Assembly (NCBI GenBank): GCA_964030785.1
Contig: OZ034969.1
Coordinates: 40,753,201-40,817,200 of the forward strand
DNA from: Siderastrea siderea
Taxonomy: Eukaryota; Cnidaria; Anthozoa; Scleractinia; Rhizangiidae
Direction: 5' to 3'
Length of the DNA stretch: 64,000 bases
Shown here: piece by piece, positions 1 through 44,287 of the stretch
Numbering within the stretch: the stretch's first letter is position 1
Layout: every line of letters begins with the position of its first letter
Translations under genes and position numbers: made by a program
Notes under the pieces: model-generated
What the model was told of the DNA's origin: nothing
What the model saw: only the letters and a program-made list of their open reading frames with translations
Database searches by the model: none

Positions 1-214
1 ATAACTGTTCCCTGATACTTTCTCTTACAACAGCTGGTCAGAGCGTCCGAATATACAGTCGAAACACGTTTCAGTTTTGCGTCGTAGAGTATAGTCAAAA
101 TTTTCCCAAAGTAAAATAGAAGTACAAAATCGGTGAGTCTGTTAATTAACTCTTTATTATCCCAGTAGTCTATTTTTCTTCACAAACGCGATAACCCTTG
201 CTGATGCCTTCCTT

Positions 215-2334
215 GTAGAGTTTATGGGTGCCATGAACGACGAATGGAGAAATGTTCTGTGATTTCTGGGGGACAAACAGACTTGTCATTGGAGGACCAT
301 CGTTGCCTAGAAGAAACCTCAAGAGCTCACAGACGTAATCACCAAGAACTAGATCGACCATGTGGCCATCAACAACACATTGAGGATCTCACTTTCGAAA
401 ATCGATGAAGCGTAGCGGAGATTTGGAATCGGATCACCACCTAGTTGTGGCTGAGATCAAGGTGAAGCCAGTGGCTTTGGAGAAGCCAAGAACTACGAGA
501 ATCGAGTATTGTATGCCCACGTTGAAGGACACAGGTGTGAAGGACGAGTTTGCCATTGTACTGTCCAACCAATACAATGCAGTGTGCAACAGAGCAGATA
601 ACGAGGAGGAGATGCACACATCTACCTACGACGACGTCCTTAGATAGGTCAAAAGAGAGAGAAAGGAATGGATGAGCCAAGACATCTGGAAACTCTTGTA
701 GCAGAAAGGCGATAGAGATAGAAACAGCCAAGACGGAGAGCCAGAAGCTGACCAGGACACACGCTGAAATGCAAAAGACCAAGAAATGAATTGAAGCTGT
801 AGGAGAGGTAAAAGGATGCAGATCGACGAGACTGCTCCAAAAGCGGGGAGAGCTTGGGAACAAATGTACATGAAAAGTGTACGACATCACGAGTCTGTTC
901 AGCGGAAAGAGGAACGTCCAGACCAACCGGTCAAGTACAAGAACGGAGTGTCTCTGACCAGGACTGGTGACCAACTCAACGATGGAAGGAGGACTTCCTG
1001 GAGTTTCTGAAAGGCCACCACCAGAGAATTCACCTCATCGGTCTGAAGGACCCCGCTAGCCCTCCGTGACAAATCACCATGGCAGAGATCAAGGAAGCAG
1101 TTTTAAAAGAACTTCAAGACCGGAAAGGCGACTGGTGGCGATTCTCCACTTCCTCCTAAACAAGGTTTGGCATACAGAGGACATCCCCGAGGTTGAAAGC
1201 TGGGCCTTTTGTAAAGTTTCATGAGACGGGGGATTTGAGCCTATGTAAGAACTGGAGGGGCATCATGCTCCTCAGCATGCCACCAAGTTGCTCTGTAAGA
1301 TCACACTGAAGAGGATGAAAGGTGTCCTTGATGAAGGATTCGGGATGAAGAAGCGGGATTTCGCAAGGAGAAATCCTGCTACGACCAGATAGAGACTCGA
1401 AGAATCATAGCTGAGAAGACGCTGCAATGGAACACCGGGTCTTGTCTACTATTCGTTGACTTTGAAAAAGGCCTTTGATTTCATTGATCAGGGTACACTC
1501 TGAAAGATCTTGAGGTATGATGGGATTCCTCTAAAGATTGTCAAGATGATGCAAATATTTACGAAGGCTTCCAATCAAGGATTTTGCAGGAAGGAATCAT
1601 GTACACCAGGGATGGCTGCCTAGCCTCCTTTTCTTCCTTCAACTGGCACTAGATTGGAATGGCCAGACAAGCCTTTGGTGACAATAAGACTTGGATTCAG
1701 TTTAACCTGTTAAAAAAATCTTGAAGACCTAACCTTAGCTGACGATCTAGTTGTACTGATGAAAAAGATCAGGCACATGCGACAGCAGAAAAGCGCAAGT
1801 CACCTTTTTCAATTCAAGAACAGACTGATGTTCTAAGTACTGATCTTCTTGATGACGAAGCTGGGGATGTTTAATTGAAATGCAAGTCTTTCCTTCTGTG
1901 TGGATCTGAGACTTGGAGATTGACAAAAAGGATCGTCGCCAAACTTCACGTCTTTATCATCCGCAGACTCCGGTACATCCTAGAGACTGGTGGCTGAGAA
2001 GTATCTCAAACAAGCACCTGTGATAACACACCAAGCAGGAGATGATAGAAGTCCTCACCCGACGTAGGAAATGGTGGTGGTTTGGGTACACACTGAGGAA
2101 ACCTGCCAAAGTAAGCATTACCCGCCAGACCTTTAAGTGGAGGTGGGAGGGTAGGCCGAAGACGTTCGTAGAGAAAGACGATCCAGTAAGAGTACGAGGC
2201 CATCGGGATGTCATGGAATCAAGTGAAACAGAATGCACAAAACAGATTCCACTGGGGAGCTACAGTGGACTGAGTGGAGGCCCTATGCTCTGGACAGAGC
2301 GAAAAGGTGTTGAAGTACTTTTCTCTTCAACTTA
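215..2334 (+). mobile_element. Decayed LINE (endonuclease + reverse transcriptase), RTE/CFDP2-like
   Basis: A non-LTR retrotransposon broken by many stops and frameshifts, still readable on the plus strand. In order there are: the end of an AP-endonuclease domain (IDHVAI near 350 and SDHHLVVAEIK near 437), the linker, an RT block CKNWRGIMLLS near 1235-1280, FVDFEKAFDFID near 1450-1490, a degenerate catalytic box LADDLVVL near 1735, and the C-terminal tail RRRKWWWFGYTLRKP near 2060-2105. These blocks follow the order known from RTE-like and craniofacial-development-protein-2-like LINE proteins. No intact ORF remains, so it is not active. The clade assignment is tentative. Confidence 0.8.
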
Positions 2335-3530
2335 GGGGAATAGCGTACACAAACGGACAACAGGCTTCTCTTATGATTTAACCTCTATATTCTCTTTCAA
2401 TAACTTTACAGTTCAGCTCAGTACAACAGAATGAATGATTCTACTTCACACGTTGCTTTCATGTTGGCTGGGAATGATTGACAAACGCTTGACAGAGTGC
2501 TGTCAATCTCTTATCAACTGGAAATGCACGCTTAAGCAATCTCTTATGTGACTGGATTTTCTGATAAATTTCCATAGTTTCCTTCGGTTTGTTTGACCGA
2601 GTCGAAACACTTTTCTTTTTGGATTTTCATCGTTTTCCTCGACATGTCCAGCCAAAACAAAACAACGGGAGAAATATAAAAAATTACAAAGAAGTGTTCT
2701 GTAAATTAAAATACAACATAAACAAGATTAAAGTATGTAAAAATTCAACCAAAAGGTTGTTATGCAACCATTAAAGAAACAACAACTTGCCTTCTTCTTC
2801 CAAAGAAGAAGGGCTGGACTAAAGGACACGCCTATTTCCATAAAGCACAGGAGGTTGTTTACTACATCGCAGGATCCTAATTAAAATACGGTACGTGCTC
2901 TCACAACAAAGGATATTTAAACTGACTCACACTTACACTAATATTTAAATTAAAATTGTTTTACGGAAATAATTAAAACTAAAAGTAATTTCAAGTAGAA
3001 ACATCAACTAGTAAGAACTCGGCAAGAAACACGGGCGGTTTTTAGCAAAAACGATGCGAAACGGAAAAAGTGGTATTTTCCAGGTAAATTTAAAGGAAAA
3101 GTCAACTAAACCAGAAAAACACTAAATAATCTTATGTAAACAATCTATTGTTATCTGTGGAAAAACAATTTAAACATATTTCCCACTGATGATGAGATCT
3201 CATGGAAATGACACCCGATCAAAACACCCGCTTCGTACCGAATTATAAAAATAATAATGAAGGTTTATTAAAAACATGTTGTGGCACAAAGTGTGAATTA
3301 ACACATGTTTACAATTAAAAGTAGAAAATAGAAAATACAAAATACAATATATCTTAAACTAATCTAAAACTAATCTAAGAGGACTGGGGTTACAGAAATG
3401 CCTAAAAACTATTCTAATAATACGATTTACAAGAAATTATTACGAAACAATTTAATACATCTTTAAGAATATACCCTATTAACCCACATTATTTTAGCAC
3501 TTGCTGAAAAGCCATCGCTGGAAAAAAATA
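2335..3530. other. Intergenic, no recognisable gene
   Basis: AT-rich sequence with no ORF or motif I recognise. A short perfect hairpin (CTTCTTCTT and its complement) lies near 2791-2812. Nothing else was supported. Confidence 0.5.
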
Positions 3531-3533
3531 TTT

Positions 3534-4222
3534 TTAAAACGCTCCGTTCTGCAATGGGGCAAAGAGATGTGATCGGCATGACGCAGATTGTGGCCGTGCA
3601 CCCGGGACGTTTGAAAACAGGCGTGAAGTGGGGTCGCAGGCGTTAGTAAAGGTTCTGGAGCGAATGCTCAAACTTCTTTCCTCTAAGCGCGGAATAGAGC
3701 TCAGGCTCAGAGCCATGTCGTAGCTGGTGTAAGGACAAATAATTCGCATCGCGCGTTTCTGGACAATTTCAATCTTCTGATTAAAATACTGCTGGAGGCT
3801 ATTGGACCACATGGGGCAGGCATACTCCAAAACAGATCTGACAAGGGCATTATAGATGGTAACAAGATGCGGTCGCGGAACACCCGCACGTTTTAGTACA
3901 CATATCAGATACAACCGTTTAGACGCTTTGTTAATAATTTCCTGTGTATTGCTATTCCATTTGAGGTTGTCGCAGAATGTGACCCCCAATACTTTGTGTG
4001 TCCGCACTTTCTCAAGTGGGGTGTTGTTAACCTCCAGTAGAGGCACCTCGAGGTCTATTCGAAGGAAGGAAATAAGCATTTCCTTACACTTCTTCGGGTT
4101 CAGATTCATAGAATTCTCCTGGGCCCATTTTGAGATATCGTCGAGCTCACTCTGGATGTTTGATGATGAGCCACGGAGAACCACTTCGGCAATGGTGATA
4201 TCATCTACATATTTCCAGTAGC
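3534..4222 (-). mobile_element. 5'-truncated LINE reverse transcriptase, C-terminal half
   Basis: A minus-strand reading frame of about 230 codons. It begins just before the RT catalytic box YVDD (4200-4211) and runs through the typical downstream blocks: LNPKKCKEMLISF, KVLGVTFCDNLKWN, KRLYLICVLKRAG, SVLEYACPMWSNSL and the C-terminal tail near 3534-3650. This order is that of CR1/L2/jockey-type LINE polymerases. Fingers, palm N-terminus and endonuclease are absent, as expected of a 5'-truncated copy. The open frame continues upstream to 4385 with unrelated sequence, so the ATG there is probably fortuitous. The frame is unbroken, which suggests a fairly recent insertion. Confidence 0.82.
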
Positions 4223-4385
4223 TCGATCTAAGAGGAGATCTATATGCTTTAGGAGAAAACACTATTAGATCAGCGCTATACTGAAAGTAGAAGTAGATTA
4301 TAAACCATTCAAAATTTTTATATTTTTGCTCATTATGTCTTACGTTTGCTACAAGTAAGACACTCGTAATGTTTCCCAACACCAA

Positions 4386-4900
4386 ACCATAAATAAATCC
4401 GAGAAACCTTCAATAAAACAAATACAAGTGGGAGTCTTTTTATTGTCTTTTCATTGCCGGTATTTTTTATTGTTTAACAAAGGAATAAGTCAGTAACTCA
4501 ATGACATTAAAGTAGTTGCCAGGTTGTCCGATTTCATACTTCTCCTGTTCTTGCTTATTTGTTCCTTTTTTCAATAGGTGCAACGCAGTCTATGACTCAG
4601 TAAAATGTGTTTCGACCTTATTTTAAATATATCACGACTTATATTTAAAGAGGGCTTGGGAAGAAGGCATGAAAAACCAGTTATTTGCTAAAATTCTTGC
4701 GTTCTATGGAAGCAAAATGGCCTGCTGTTACGACGAGGAAGCGACCAGGTTCACCGGCCATACTTCTTTTGTTCTCTTTTTAGTCACCTACTGTATTTTC
4801 AGAATTTGTAATGAGGTTTTGTAAAGAACGAATCAAGAGACAGTTATCAGGTAAAACCTTTCGGCCGATTACAAAACCGTAGTCTAACAAACAGATTCCA
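4386..4900. other. Intergenic, nothing recognised
   Basis: No coding or repeat structure was identified apart from general AT-richness. Confidence 0.4.
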
Positions 4901-4904
4901 TGTA

Positions 4905-5235
4905 ACAAATAGATTCCACGTTGCCGTGCATCTGTTCAGTAATAGATCACAGATGACGTCACAATGTTGTAAGTGTGTCACTGATGTTTTTACCACATTT
5001 TGACGTCTCCTGTGATCTATTGTAATGTGCATTTGATCATGTATGTATGTTAATTTGCGCAATATTAAGTAATAAAATATAATAATAATAATTATTATTG
5101 TTATTGTTATTATTATTACTGAACAGACGCACGCAACATGGAATCTTTTTGTTTTATATAATAAAGAAAAAAAGTTTTTTTATGGTGACGTAATCTATGC
5201 GTCTGTTCTCCAATAGATCATAAGTGAGAACCAGT
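4905..5235. repeat. Inverted-repeat MITE-like element with AAT microsatellite core
   Basis: GATTCCACGTTGC and the following 20 bases (4911-4945) recur as an imperfect reverse complement at 5117-5146, flanking an (AAT/ATT)n tract at about 5080-5119. A third, direct copy of the GCGTCTGTTC..AATAGATCA motif lies near 5198-5222. This looks like a small non-autonomous element or nested copies of one. Clear target-site duplications were not found. Confidence 0.5.
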
Positions 5236-5239
5236 CAAA

Positions 5240-7285
5240 ATGCGTGCATAATTGAGCTCATTACATAAAGAGGGCCACGCCGGGTCTTGTGGATGTTGCA
5301 CAGGGGACCCACGCTCAAGAGCAGACCACTTTAGTGGCAAAATATAAAAATTGTTTGGAACTTGATCGCTAGTTTAGTTAGGAAACTAAACATGGCAGTA
5401 AATAGCCAATTAAATTCACATACCAGATAAAATATTTTCTTTTTATTTCAAAGGCTTTGCAACCGCATTTCCGCCAGTTTTTAGCTGCTAACCTGCCATT
5501 TACACACTCAAGAAACGTCTTCGTATTGCATCAAAAGAAAATATCAAATCGTCTCTTTCGTCTCTTCTCATACGTACAAATTATTCCAATCGTGTTTTCT
5601 GTTTTCTCTTGTTGACACAATCCTTTCTATGAATCTCTTGAATAACAATCGCTGATGGACAGAAGACGCAAAAGGTAAATTGAATGTTCCAACACAGAAT
5701 TCCATTTTTAGTCACTTCAGCAAAAAAAAACATTGCACCATACAAGACTATTATGTAATCAAAACTGGAAAGCGACTGTTCTCATCAGCTGTGTATGCTT
5801 CACAATCAACACAAGTAAAATCATAATATGCTCCTGACAAAAACCTATCCTAAGGACACAGCTCTTTTCGCTGTAATCTAACCTATTTCTCTCACATTTT
5901 ACCGCAACATATTGAAACTACAGATCGTGACGACACAGTTGTCACTCTAACCCGGCCAGGCGGTAGACATCCTTGTTATCTAATACATCAGCGTCTAAAA
6001 CTAGTAATAGTTCTCACTATAGCTGCCCCTGGCTTTTCTACAATTTTATTGATAATGACAATAACAACAACAAAATATATTGTTGCAAAGACGCACAACT
6101 GAAACGGTTATTTTTAAACCTACAGACACGCAACAATTACTTTACCTATTGAACCGCGTGTTTTGCGTGTCAGTTGGCATAAAATAAACTTTGTCTGCTC
6201 AAGTTAGATATTATTAATACATTCTGATATAGAAAACCATGGTTACGTATCACGTATTAGTCAGAAAACAACCTCGAAAATTTCCCACACGTTAATGTCA
6301 GCCGCTCGATTATCAAATTTCAACTCGCTTTAATATCCAAATTAGTCCGTGTTTACAAGACCTTGCCCCACTATCACTGAAAACAGACAGAATAATCGAC
6401 AAAAAGCTTTTGCAGCCAAAACGTTTTATTCAAATAAACAATACATTTGCTTTTGGAAGCAAAAAACTTTCGATTTTTTTGTGTGCATGTACACACGCCT
6501 TTAATTCTTACAGACACTTCACATGACTTCATGACCTACATGGCGACCGCTTGATCAAAATTACTGCGGCTACATGCGAACAAAATTGCATGTTAAATCA
6601 CTGAGAGAAATCTGGATCAAACGATCAGTTAAACAATTTGTAAAAGGCAAATCAACATTGAAAAACAACATTTAGCGTCCTGTAGCTATTCCTGCACCCT
6701 TGTACGCAGCGAGCGTCGTCGTTCCTGTTGATCAGCGGTCGAGATTTTAGTTTCCCGACACTATTTGCAGGCTGAAAACCGACACCGCTTGACTTGAGCG
6801 CTTGGTCGGCAAGATCCAGATTTTGCACGCCTCTATGCCTTTAGCGCACAAGTCCTTTTGGGTGAAGGTGGGCCTTTAAGCGGGGACTCCAAGTATACCT
6901 CGTCGGGTTTTGGCCTCTGGGCCAAAACCCTGCGGGGGCAAATAGCGAAAGTGTCTCCGACATAGCCCGGTGATACCGGCGGCGAAGTTCCTCTGTTAGG
7001 AATACCGAAGAGCTCGGGAACATCAGCGAATGTACACGACAGCTCACGAAAGTAACCACGGGAATGTGTTCAACTCCACTACAATATCTCGGAAAATTCC
7101 CTTTTCACTCGCGTCAGCAAGTTCAAAAATTGCACGACACAAAAATATTACGCAATCAAAACCGGAAATGGAATAGTCACAAACAAAAGCACAACAAATT
7201 ATTTTCCCCCGACTACACCCGCTTCAAAGACACTTAAATCGTTTTTATTGTCATATTTTCACTTCACTGGCTCACAAAACAAACC
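5240..7285. other. Intergenic, no recognisable gene
   Basis: I found no convincing ORF. A GC-richer block at 6840-7060 resembles 7850-7940: both carry CAAATA(g/a)CGAAA, TCTCCGACA, GCGAAGTT and GGAATACCGAA in the same order, so they are probably diverged copies of one repeat. Confidence 0.4.
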
Positions 7286-7289
7286 AGGG

Positions 7290-7525
7290 CATGAACGTCA
7301 TACTAGCCCACATATAAGGCACTAATAACATTACAATCCTATATGAGTATATACGCCAACTGATTAACGCACCTACCTCCACTAACACACACTTTCCTTC
7401 ACTTGTACTCACTTTCCTTCATTTGTACTCACTTTCCTTCGTTTGTACTCACTTACCTTCACATAAGTGCCTTATATGTGGGCTAGCATGACGTTCTTGC
7501 CCTATATGTGGGCTAGCATGACGTT
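7290..7525. repeat. Palindromic element and short tandem repeats
   Basis: GAACGTCATACTAGCCCACA at 7291 is the imperfect reverse complement of sequence at 7466-7497, giving about 30-bp arms. A second copy of the right arm follows directly (7500-7527). Between the arms are three tandem copies of a 20-bp ACTTTCCTTC.TTGTACTC unit (about 7391-7450). A MITE end with a small tandem array is the simplest reading. Confidence 0.55.
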
Positions 7526-7529
7526 CTGG

Positions 7530-9490
7530 GCCAAACCAGGATCAGCGCAAACGCAAAAAATTCACATTTTGCACGCACAGGTACAATCACTGCAACTAAA
7601 CTTAATTAAACTTAAACTTTCACAGCACGCGCTACAAACACAACCACAACACGAACAAAAAGCTATTTTAATAACACTAACATTGCTGTTCAGAAGTTTC
7701 TTTGTCAAAGAAAGGTTATTTCTCTTAAATATGCCGAAAAATTTTAAACATTACTGCGTGTGAACTCATTGATAAACGACACAAGTTGTTACTCTAACAG
7801 CAGGTACCCCATACACGAACCACACACCCCAGTTGTCTGACATATCACCGCCCACAAATAACGAAAATATCTCCGACAATACCCGAAGACACAGCGAAGT
7901 TAATCTCTTGGGAATACCGAACATCGCACGCAGCGAGATCAGAACTCGATCTGTATAGATGTGGCATTTGTGGTCCATGGATCATCCAAGATCTAATAAT
8001 ATTATGTTACCTGCTTGGCTTCTGGAGAGACGTCGTTTCAGCCATATTGTGCGCCAAGTGTGACCAGTTGACACAGAAAGATGTGTTTTGTAAGTATGAA
8101 GGAAGTAGCGTGATACAGTTATAAGCAAAAATTTGGCGTTCAATGCAACCAAAATGGACGTATAGGGATGACTAAGAGATGCTAGTCTTTCGACAGCCAT
8201 CTCATCGTTATAGTAACCATCGACCCCAAGAGATAAGGTCGATAGGCGTATTCGCCGAAGAATGCGGTGCGTCTCCCCAAAACTAATCAGTGACTAATGC
8301 CGTGTTTTTTTTCCTGCTTGGAGTTTGGTCTGCCTCATCTTTTTCCTTGGAAGTCTCGGGGAAGAAAGCGGTCAGTTTCACCGGGAGTTAGAGTGTCGAA
8401 CAAAACCATACGGGTCAACAGGGGATGATAAAAAAAAAAAAACCATTCGCCAACCTGTCCAGGGTAGCACTTTTTGACTAAACAAACGGAGGTGTACGGG
8501 TGCAAAAAAGTACCTAGACTACACAAAACGTTTTGGAGTAGACGCTAGACTACACTGCACGCAGTATAGACCATAATTACCTGCGTTCTTTGGAGGCCTC
8601 GTCCAAACCTCAGTTTCACCTCAAACCTCATTATTACGGCTATTGTACTGATCTTCGCTTTGTGCAAATACCAAGGATTTTCTCACATATAAACTGTTTA
8701 TCTGCAACGTGAAGTCCGTCTCCGTCCAGCAAATTCTTGGAAACAAATCTCGATTATATCGTCGATAATGGTTTAAAGAACATTCGAATAGTCACCAAGA
8801 CCCAAAAATTCATTTTCAAGAAGAAACTTTCACGAAGAAACGTAAGAAACTTCGTCAAATGCCGAATCAGCCTGATATTAGACGGGAACCTTCCCGTGCA
8901 ACATCCGGTCTCTCTTCAACTTCTTCGTGAGCAGGTTTTGTTGGAAACTTGCGCTTGGAAATTGTTAGTGGCAGCCACTGACACGTAAAACTGCATATCG
9001 TAATCGTTTAAATACAATGTTCTGTACCAACAATTTCTTCTAGTGTTTTAACTTGCGATTCATGTTTTTGAGTGATATATTTGGAAATACTACATTTATT
9101 ATTTTTCTGGGAAATTATTGTGTGCAAGCCAGTTGGTGTTTTTATTTTACAGGCGGTGGATTGCCGAATTGTTTTTCGCCATATTACAAATCATTTAAGC
9201 GACGAGACCAGTGAGTATTTGTTTCCCAAGAGACTCCATGTTTTCCTCAATTTTATGTCGGGAAACAAAAGTCATTGTTTGCCTCGCGACCCTCCCATGG
9301 TGAATAGATCTCAATAAATCACAGCAAGAATAATATTTTATTTCATGATATGATCATCATAGGACTAAAAACAAGCTTCACAAACGGCTATTTAAAAGTG
9401 GTTTATTTGACATATTTCTTTCAGGCACTTTCAGTCACCGGTAATCTGAGGAGACGCCAGCTGCCCAGGTGAAACATAGGAAAGATAAAA
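7530..9490. other. Intergenic, no recognisable gene
   Basis: It holds a diverged copy of the 6840-7060 block (7850-7940) and small unsupported ORFs of 70-83 codons. No domain was recognised. Confidence 0.4.
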
Positions 9491-9492
9491 TA

Positions 9493-9531
9493 CCGTAAAA
9501 TGCCGGTGTCCTAGTGGATTTGGACCCTCTC

Positions 9532-9565
<34 letters not shown>

Positions 9566-10459
9566 AATATGGACCCCCGGGGGTGCACTTTCGCTAGCGG
9601 ATTTGTCCCCCTTCGCGGGTTTAGACCCCCTGTAAAAACTTACGCGGATTTAGACTCCCCTGTGAATAACTTCAACAGAGAATTTGGCTATTTGTATATA
9701 AACCACCGAAATGACTCTTTCGCTCTTCAGCCTTGCCAGCAAACTATATTTCTTGGGTTTTAGAACACAAAAGATTACTGTGCTATACGTAGAAACGTAA
9801 AAGCTAATTTATCGAAAAGCTGCCGCGCTTGAAACCAAAAATAAGATGTATATTCCTCGTTCTAAAAACGTTCCGGGAGACAGAAGAGCTTCTTCTCAAA
9901 ACTTGCTGTTTCAAAAGGAACTTATTGCCTTATTGAAGGGGGTCCAAATCCGCGAGAGGGGGTCCATATCCGCTAGCGGATTTGGACCGGGGAATCCAAT
10001 CCGCGGGGGGGGGGGGGGGTCCAAATCCGCTGTGACACCGGTTCTAAGCCCTGGGTTTATACAAGTACCTAAGGGGTTTTGGATGGGCTTAAAAAGGGGG
10101 AGGGGGTGGGGCTTATATCCGGGGAGAGGGTGTTTTGGTAAGAAATAAGTTGGGCTCATACAACCTTATCAAAATATGTTTTCCAGTTACTGATTTTTAA
10201 TTAAGCTCTTAAACCTCATGATACATCGATACTTCATTTCAGTTTTTGGAACAAAACTTTGAAAACACGAACGCAACTGGAACACTACTTCAGAATGGGA
10301 AGTCGGCTATCATTATTAAAAACAGTTTTAGTGTTCTGTAAGGGAAGGGGGTAGAGGGCGGCTAATATCCGGGAGGGGGGCTTTTAAAACGAATATTTTT
10401 TGTGTACAGGTAAATGGGGCTACAAGCGGGGGGCAAGGCGTATAACCGGTATTTTACGG
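9493..10459. mobile_element. Non-autonomous DNA element, TA target site
   Basis: The ends are inverted: CCGTAAAATGCCGG at 9493 and its near-complement CCGGTATTTTACGG ending at 10459, each bordered by TA, consistent with a TA duplication. The interior is unusual. Copies of GGTCCAAATCCGC, its complement, and GGATTTGGACC recur in both orientations (9515-9660 and 9938-10040) around G-runs, with AGCGGATTTGG-type palindromes. Two CTAATATCCGGG / CTTATATCCGGG blocks lie near the right end. No transposase is encoded, so it must depend on another element. Confidence 0.6.
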
Positions 10460-10511
10460 TACGTCAACAAGTGATTTTGTGGTGAATTACAGCTAGTTTT
10501 CAAGGTGAAGA

Positions 10512-41824
<31,313 letters not shown>

Positions 41825-41848
41825 GTTTGGTCCAGTAAAATTAAAAAG
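41825..41848. promoter_or_regulatory. NSUN2-side remnant of the shared promoter
   Basis: Only 24 bp separate the NSUN2 ATG from the target-site duplication. Together with 52743-52910 this reconstitutes an ancestral start-to-start spacing of about 200 bp. Confidence 0.6.
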
Positions 41849-41918
41849 AACTCACGGGCATATACTTCATGCTAAGCTCCATATAGTCACCCGGCTATCC
41901 TATAATATTTCCCTGTAG

Positions 41919-43917
41919 GTTACCCCTGTATACTCTTGTATACCTCTGTATACCCCTGATTACCCCTGTATACTCTTGTATACCTCTGTATACCCCTGAT
42001 TACCCCTGTATACTCTTGTATACCTCTGTATACCCCTGATTACCCTTGTATACTCTTGTGTACCTCTGTATACCCCTGACTACCCCTGTATGCTCTTGTG
42101 TACCTCTGTATACCCCTGATTACCCCTGTATACTCTTGTATACCTCTGTATACCCCTGATTACCCCTGTATACTCTTGTATACCCCTGTATACCCCTGAT
42201 TACCCCTGTATACTCTTGTATACCCCTGCATACTCTTGTATACCTCTGTATACCCCTGATTACCCCTGTATACTCTTGTATACCTCTGTATACTCCTGAT
42301 TACCCCTGTATACTCTTGTGTACCTCTGTATACCCCTGACTACCCCTGTATGCTCTTGTGTACCTCTGTATACCCCTGATTACCCCTGTATACTCTTGTA
42401 TACCTCTGTATACCCCTGATTACCCCTGATTACCCCTGTATACTCTTGTATACCTCTGTATACCCCTGATTACCCCTGTATACTCTTGTATACCTCTGTA
42501 TACCCCTGATTACCCCTGTATACTCTTGTATACCTCTGTATACCCCTGATTACCCCTGTATACTCTTGTGTACCTCTGTATACCCCTGACTACCCCTGTA
42601 TGCTCTTGTGTACCTCTGTATACCCCTGATTACCCCTGTATACTCTTGTATACCTCTGTATACTCCTGATTACCCCTGTATACTCTTGTATACCTCTGTA
42701 TACCCCTGATTACCCCTGTATACTCTTGTATACCTCTGTATACCCCTGATTACCCCTGTATACTCTTGTATACCTCTGTATACCCCTGATTACCCCTGTA
42801 TACTCTTGTATACCTCTGTATACCCCTGATTACCCCTGTATACTCTTGTATACCTCTGTATACCCCTGATTACCCCTGTATACTCTTGTATACCTCTGTA
42901 TACCCCTGATTACCCCTGTATACTCTTGTATACCTCTGTATACCCCTGATTACCCCTGTATACTCTTGTATACCTCTGTATACCCCTGATTACCCCTGTA
43001 TACTCTTGTATACCTCTGTATACCCCTGATTACCCCTGTATACTCTTGTATACCTCTGTATACCCCTGATTACCCCTGTATACTCTTGTATACCTCTGTA
43101 TACCCCTGATTACCCCTGTATACTCTTGTATACCTCTGTATACCCCTGATTACCCCTGTATACTCTTGTATACCTCTGTATACCCCTGATTACCCCTGTA
43201 TACTCTTGTATACCTCTGTATACCCCTGATTACCCCTGTATACTCTTGTATACCTCTGTATACCCCTGATTACCCCTGTATACTCTTGTATACCTCTGTA
43301 TACCCCTGATTACCCCTGTATACTCTTGTATACCTCTGTATACCCCTGATTACCCCTGTATACTCTTGTATACCTCTGTATACCCCTGTATACTCTTGTA
43401 TACCTCGGTATACCCCTGATTACCCCTGTATACTCTTGTATACCTCGGGTATACCCCTGAATACCCCTGTATACCCTTGTATACTCTTGTATACCTCTGT
43501 ATACTCCTGAGTACCCATGTATACTCTTGTGTACCTCTGTATACCCCTGACTACCCCTGTATACTCTTGTGTGCCTCTGTATACCCCTGTATACTCTTGT
43601 ATACCTCTGTATACTCCTGAGTACCCATGTATACTCTTGTATACCTCTGTATACCCCTGAATACCCCTGTGTACTCTTGTATACCTCTGTATACTCCTGA
43701 GTGCCCCTGTGTACTCTTGTATACCTCTGTATACCCCTGACTACTTCTGTATACTCTTGATTACCCCTGTATACTCTTGTATACCTCTGTATACTCCTGA
43801 GTACCCATGTATACTCTTGTGTACCTCTGTATACCCCTGACTACCCATGTATACTCTTGTGTACCTCTGTATACCCCTGTATACTCTTGTATACCTCTGT
43901 ATACTCCTGAGTACCCA
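41919..43917 (+). repeat. Left minisatellite arm, 40-bp unit of four 10-mers
   Basis: The modules TACCCCTGAT, TACCCCTGTA, TACTCTTGTA and TACCTCTGTA alternate in a 40-bp higher-order unit, about 50 copies. Between roughly 42,680 and 43,380 the units are almost identical; both ends of the array are degenerate and include 10-bp and 20-bp slippage variants. This is the pattern of recent homogenisation from the centre. Open frames seen here come from the repeat itself. Confidence 0.97.
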
Positions 43918-44057
43918 TGTTTTAATAAACATGTTGGAAATTCTTTTCGATTCTTTGCTTTTTATAAAAACCTTAACTATCGTTCATCTGAATTCAAAGC
44001 CGTGGATTCAACTGGTTCCATGCAATTCCAGCTAATTCCGGCATCTCGCAGCAGTAG

Positions 44058-44128
44058 CGGGGCCGTACGCATTTCTAGTAGGGCTGTACGGCTTTTTCCG
44101 GCCCTGCTAGAGCGAGGCGTACGGCCCT
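44058..44128. repeat. GTACGGCC hairpin next to the left array
   Basis: GGGGCCGTACGC...CTAGTAGGGC (44058-44083) is inverted as GCCCTGCTAG...GCGTACGGCCC (44101-44128), with another TGTACGGC in the loop. This GC-rich imperfect hairpin is unlike the surrounding AT-rich sequence and lies about 160 bp before the transposase frame. It could be a regulatory or transposase-binding site (inference). Confidence 0.55.
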
Positions 44129-44287
44129 CATACGGGACTTTTTTCATATGGTTTTCCAAGGAAATTGCGCGCGGGTCCATTCGGGTCATATGATAATTCT
44201 GTATGTTAATCTTTTTTTATCCTGCTATTTTTAGGTCCCAAGGTTCATCTTGTAGCTGGTGTTATCTTCATCATCACTCTCCTTACT

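Noticed and set aside
8737..8988. 83-codon plus-strand frame (METNLDYIV...)
   Set aside because: No recognisable domain, codon bias or splice context; treated as chance.
41919..43917. Regular 40-bp repeats resembling a CRISPR array
   Set aside because: No unique spacers: the whole unit repeats, in 10-bp modules, in a eukaryotic transposon arm.
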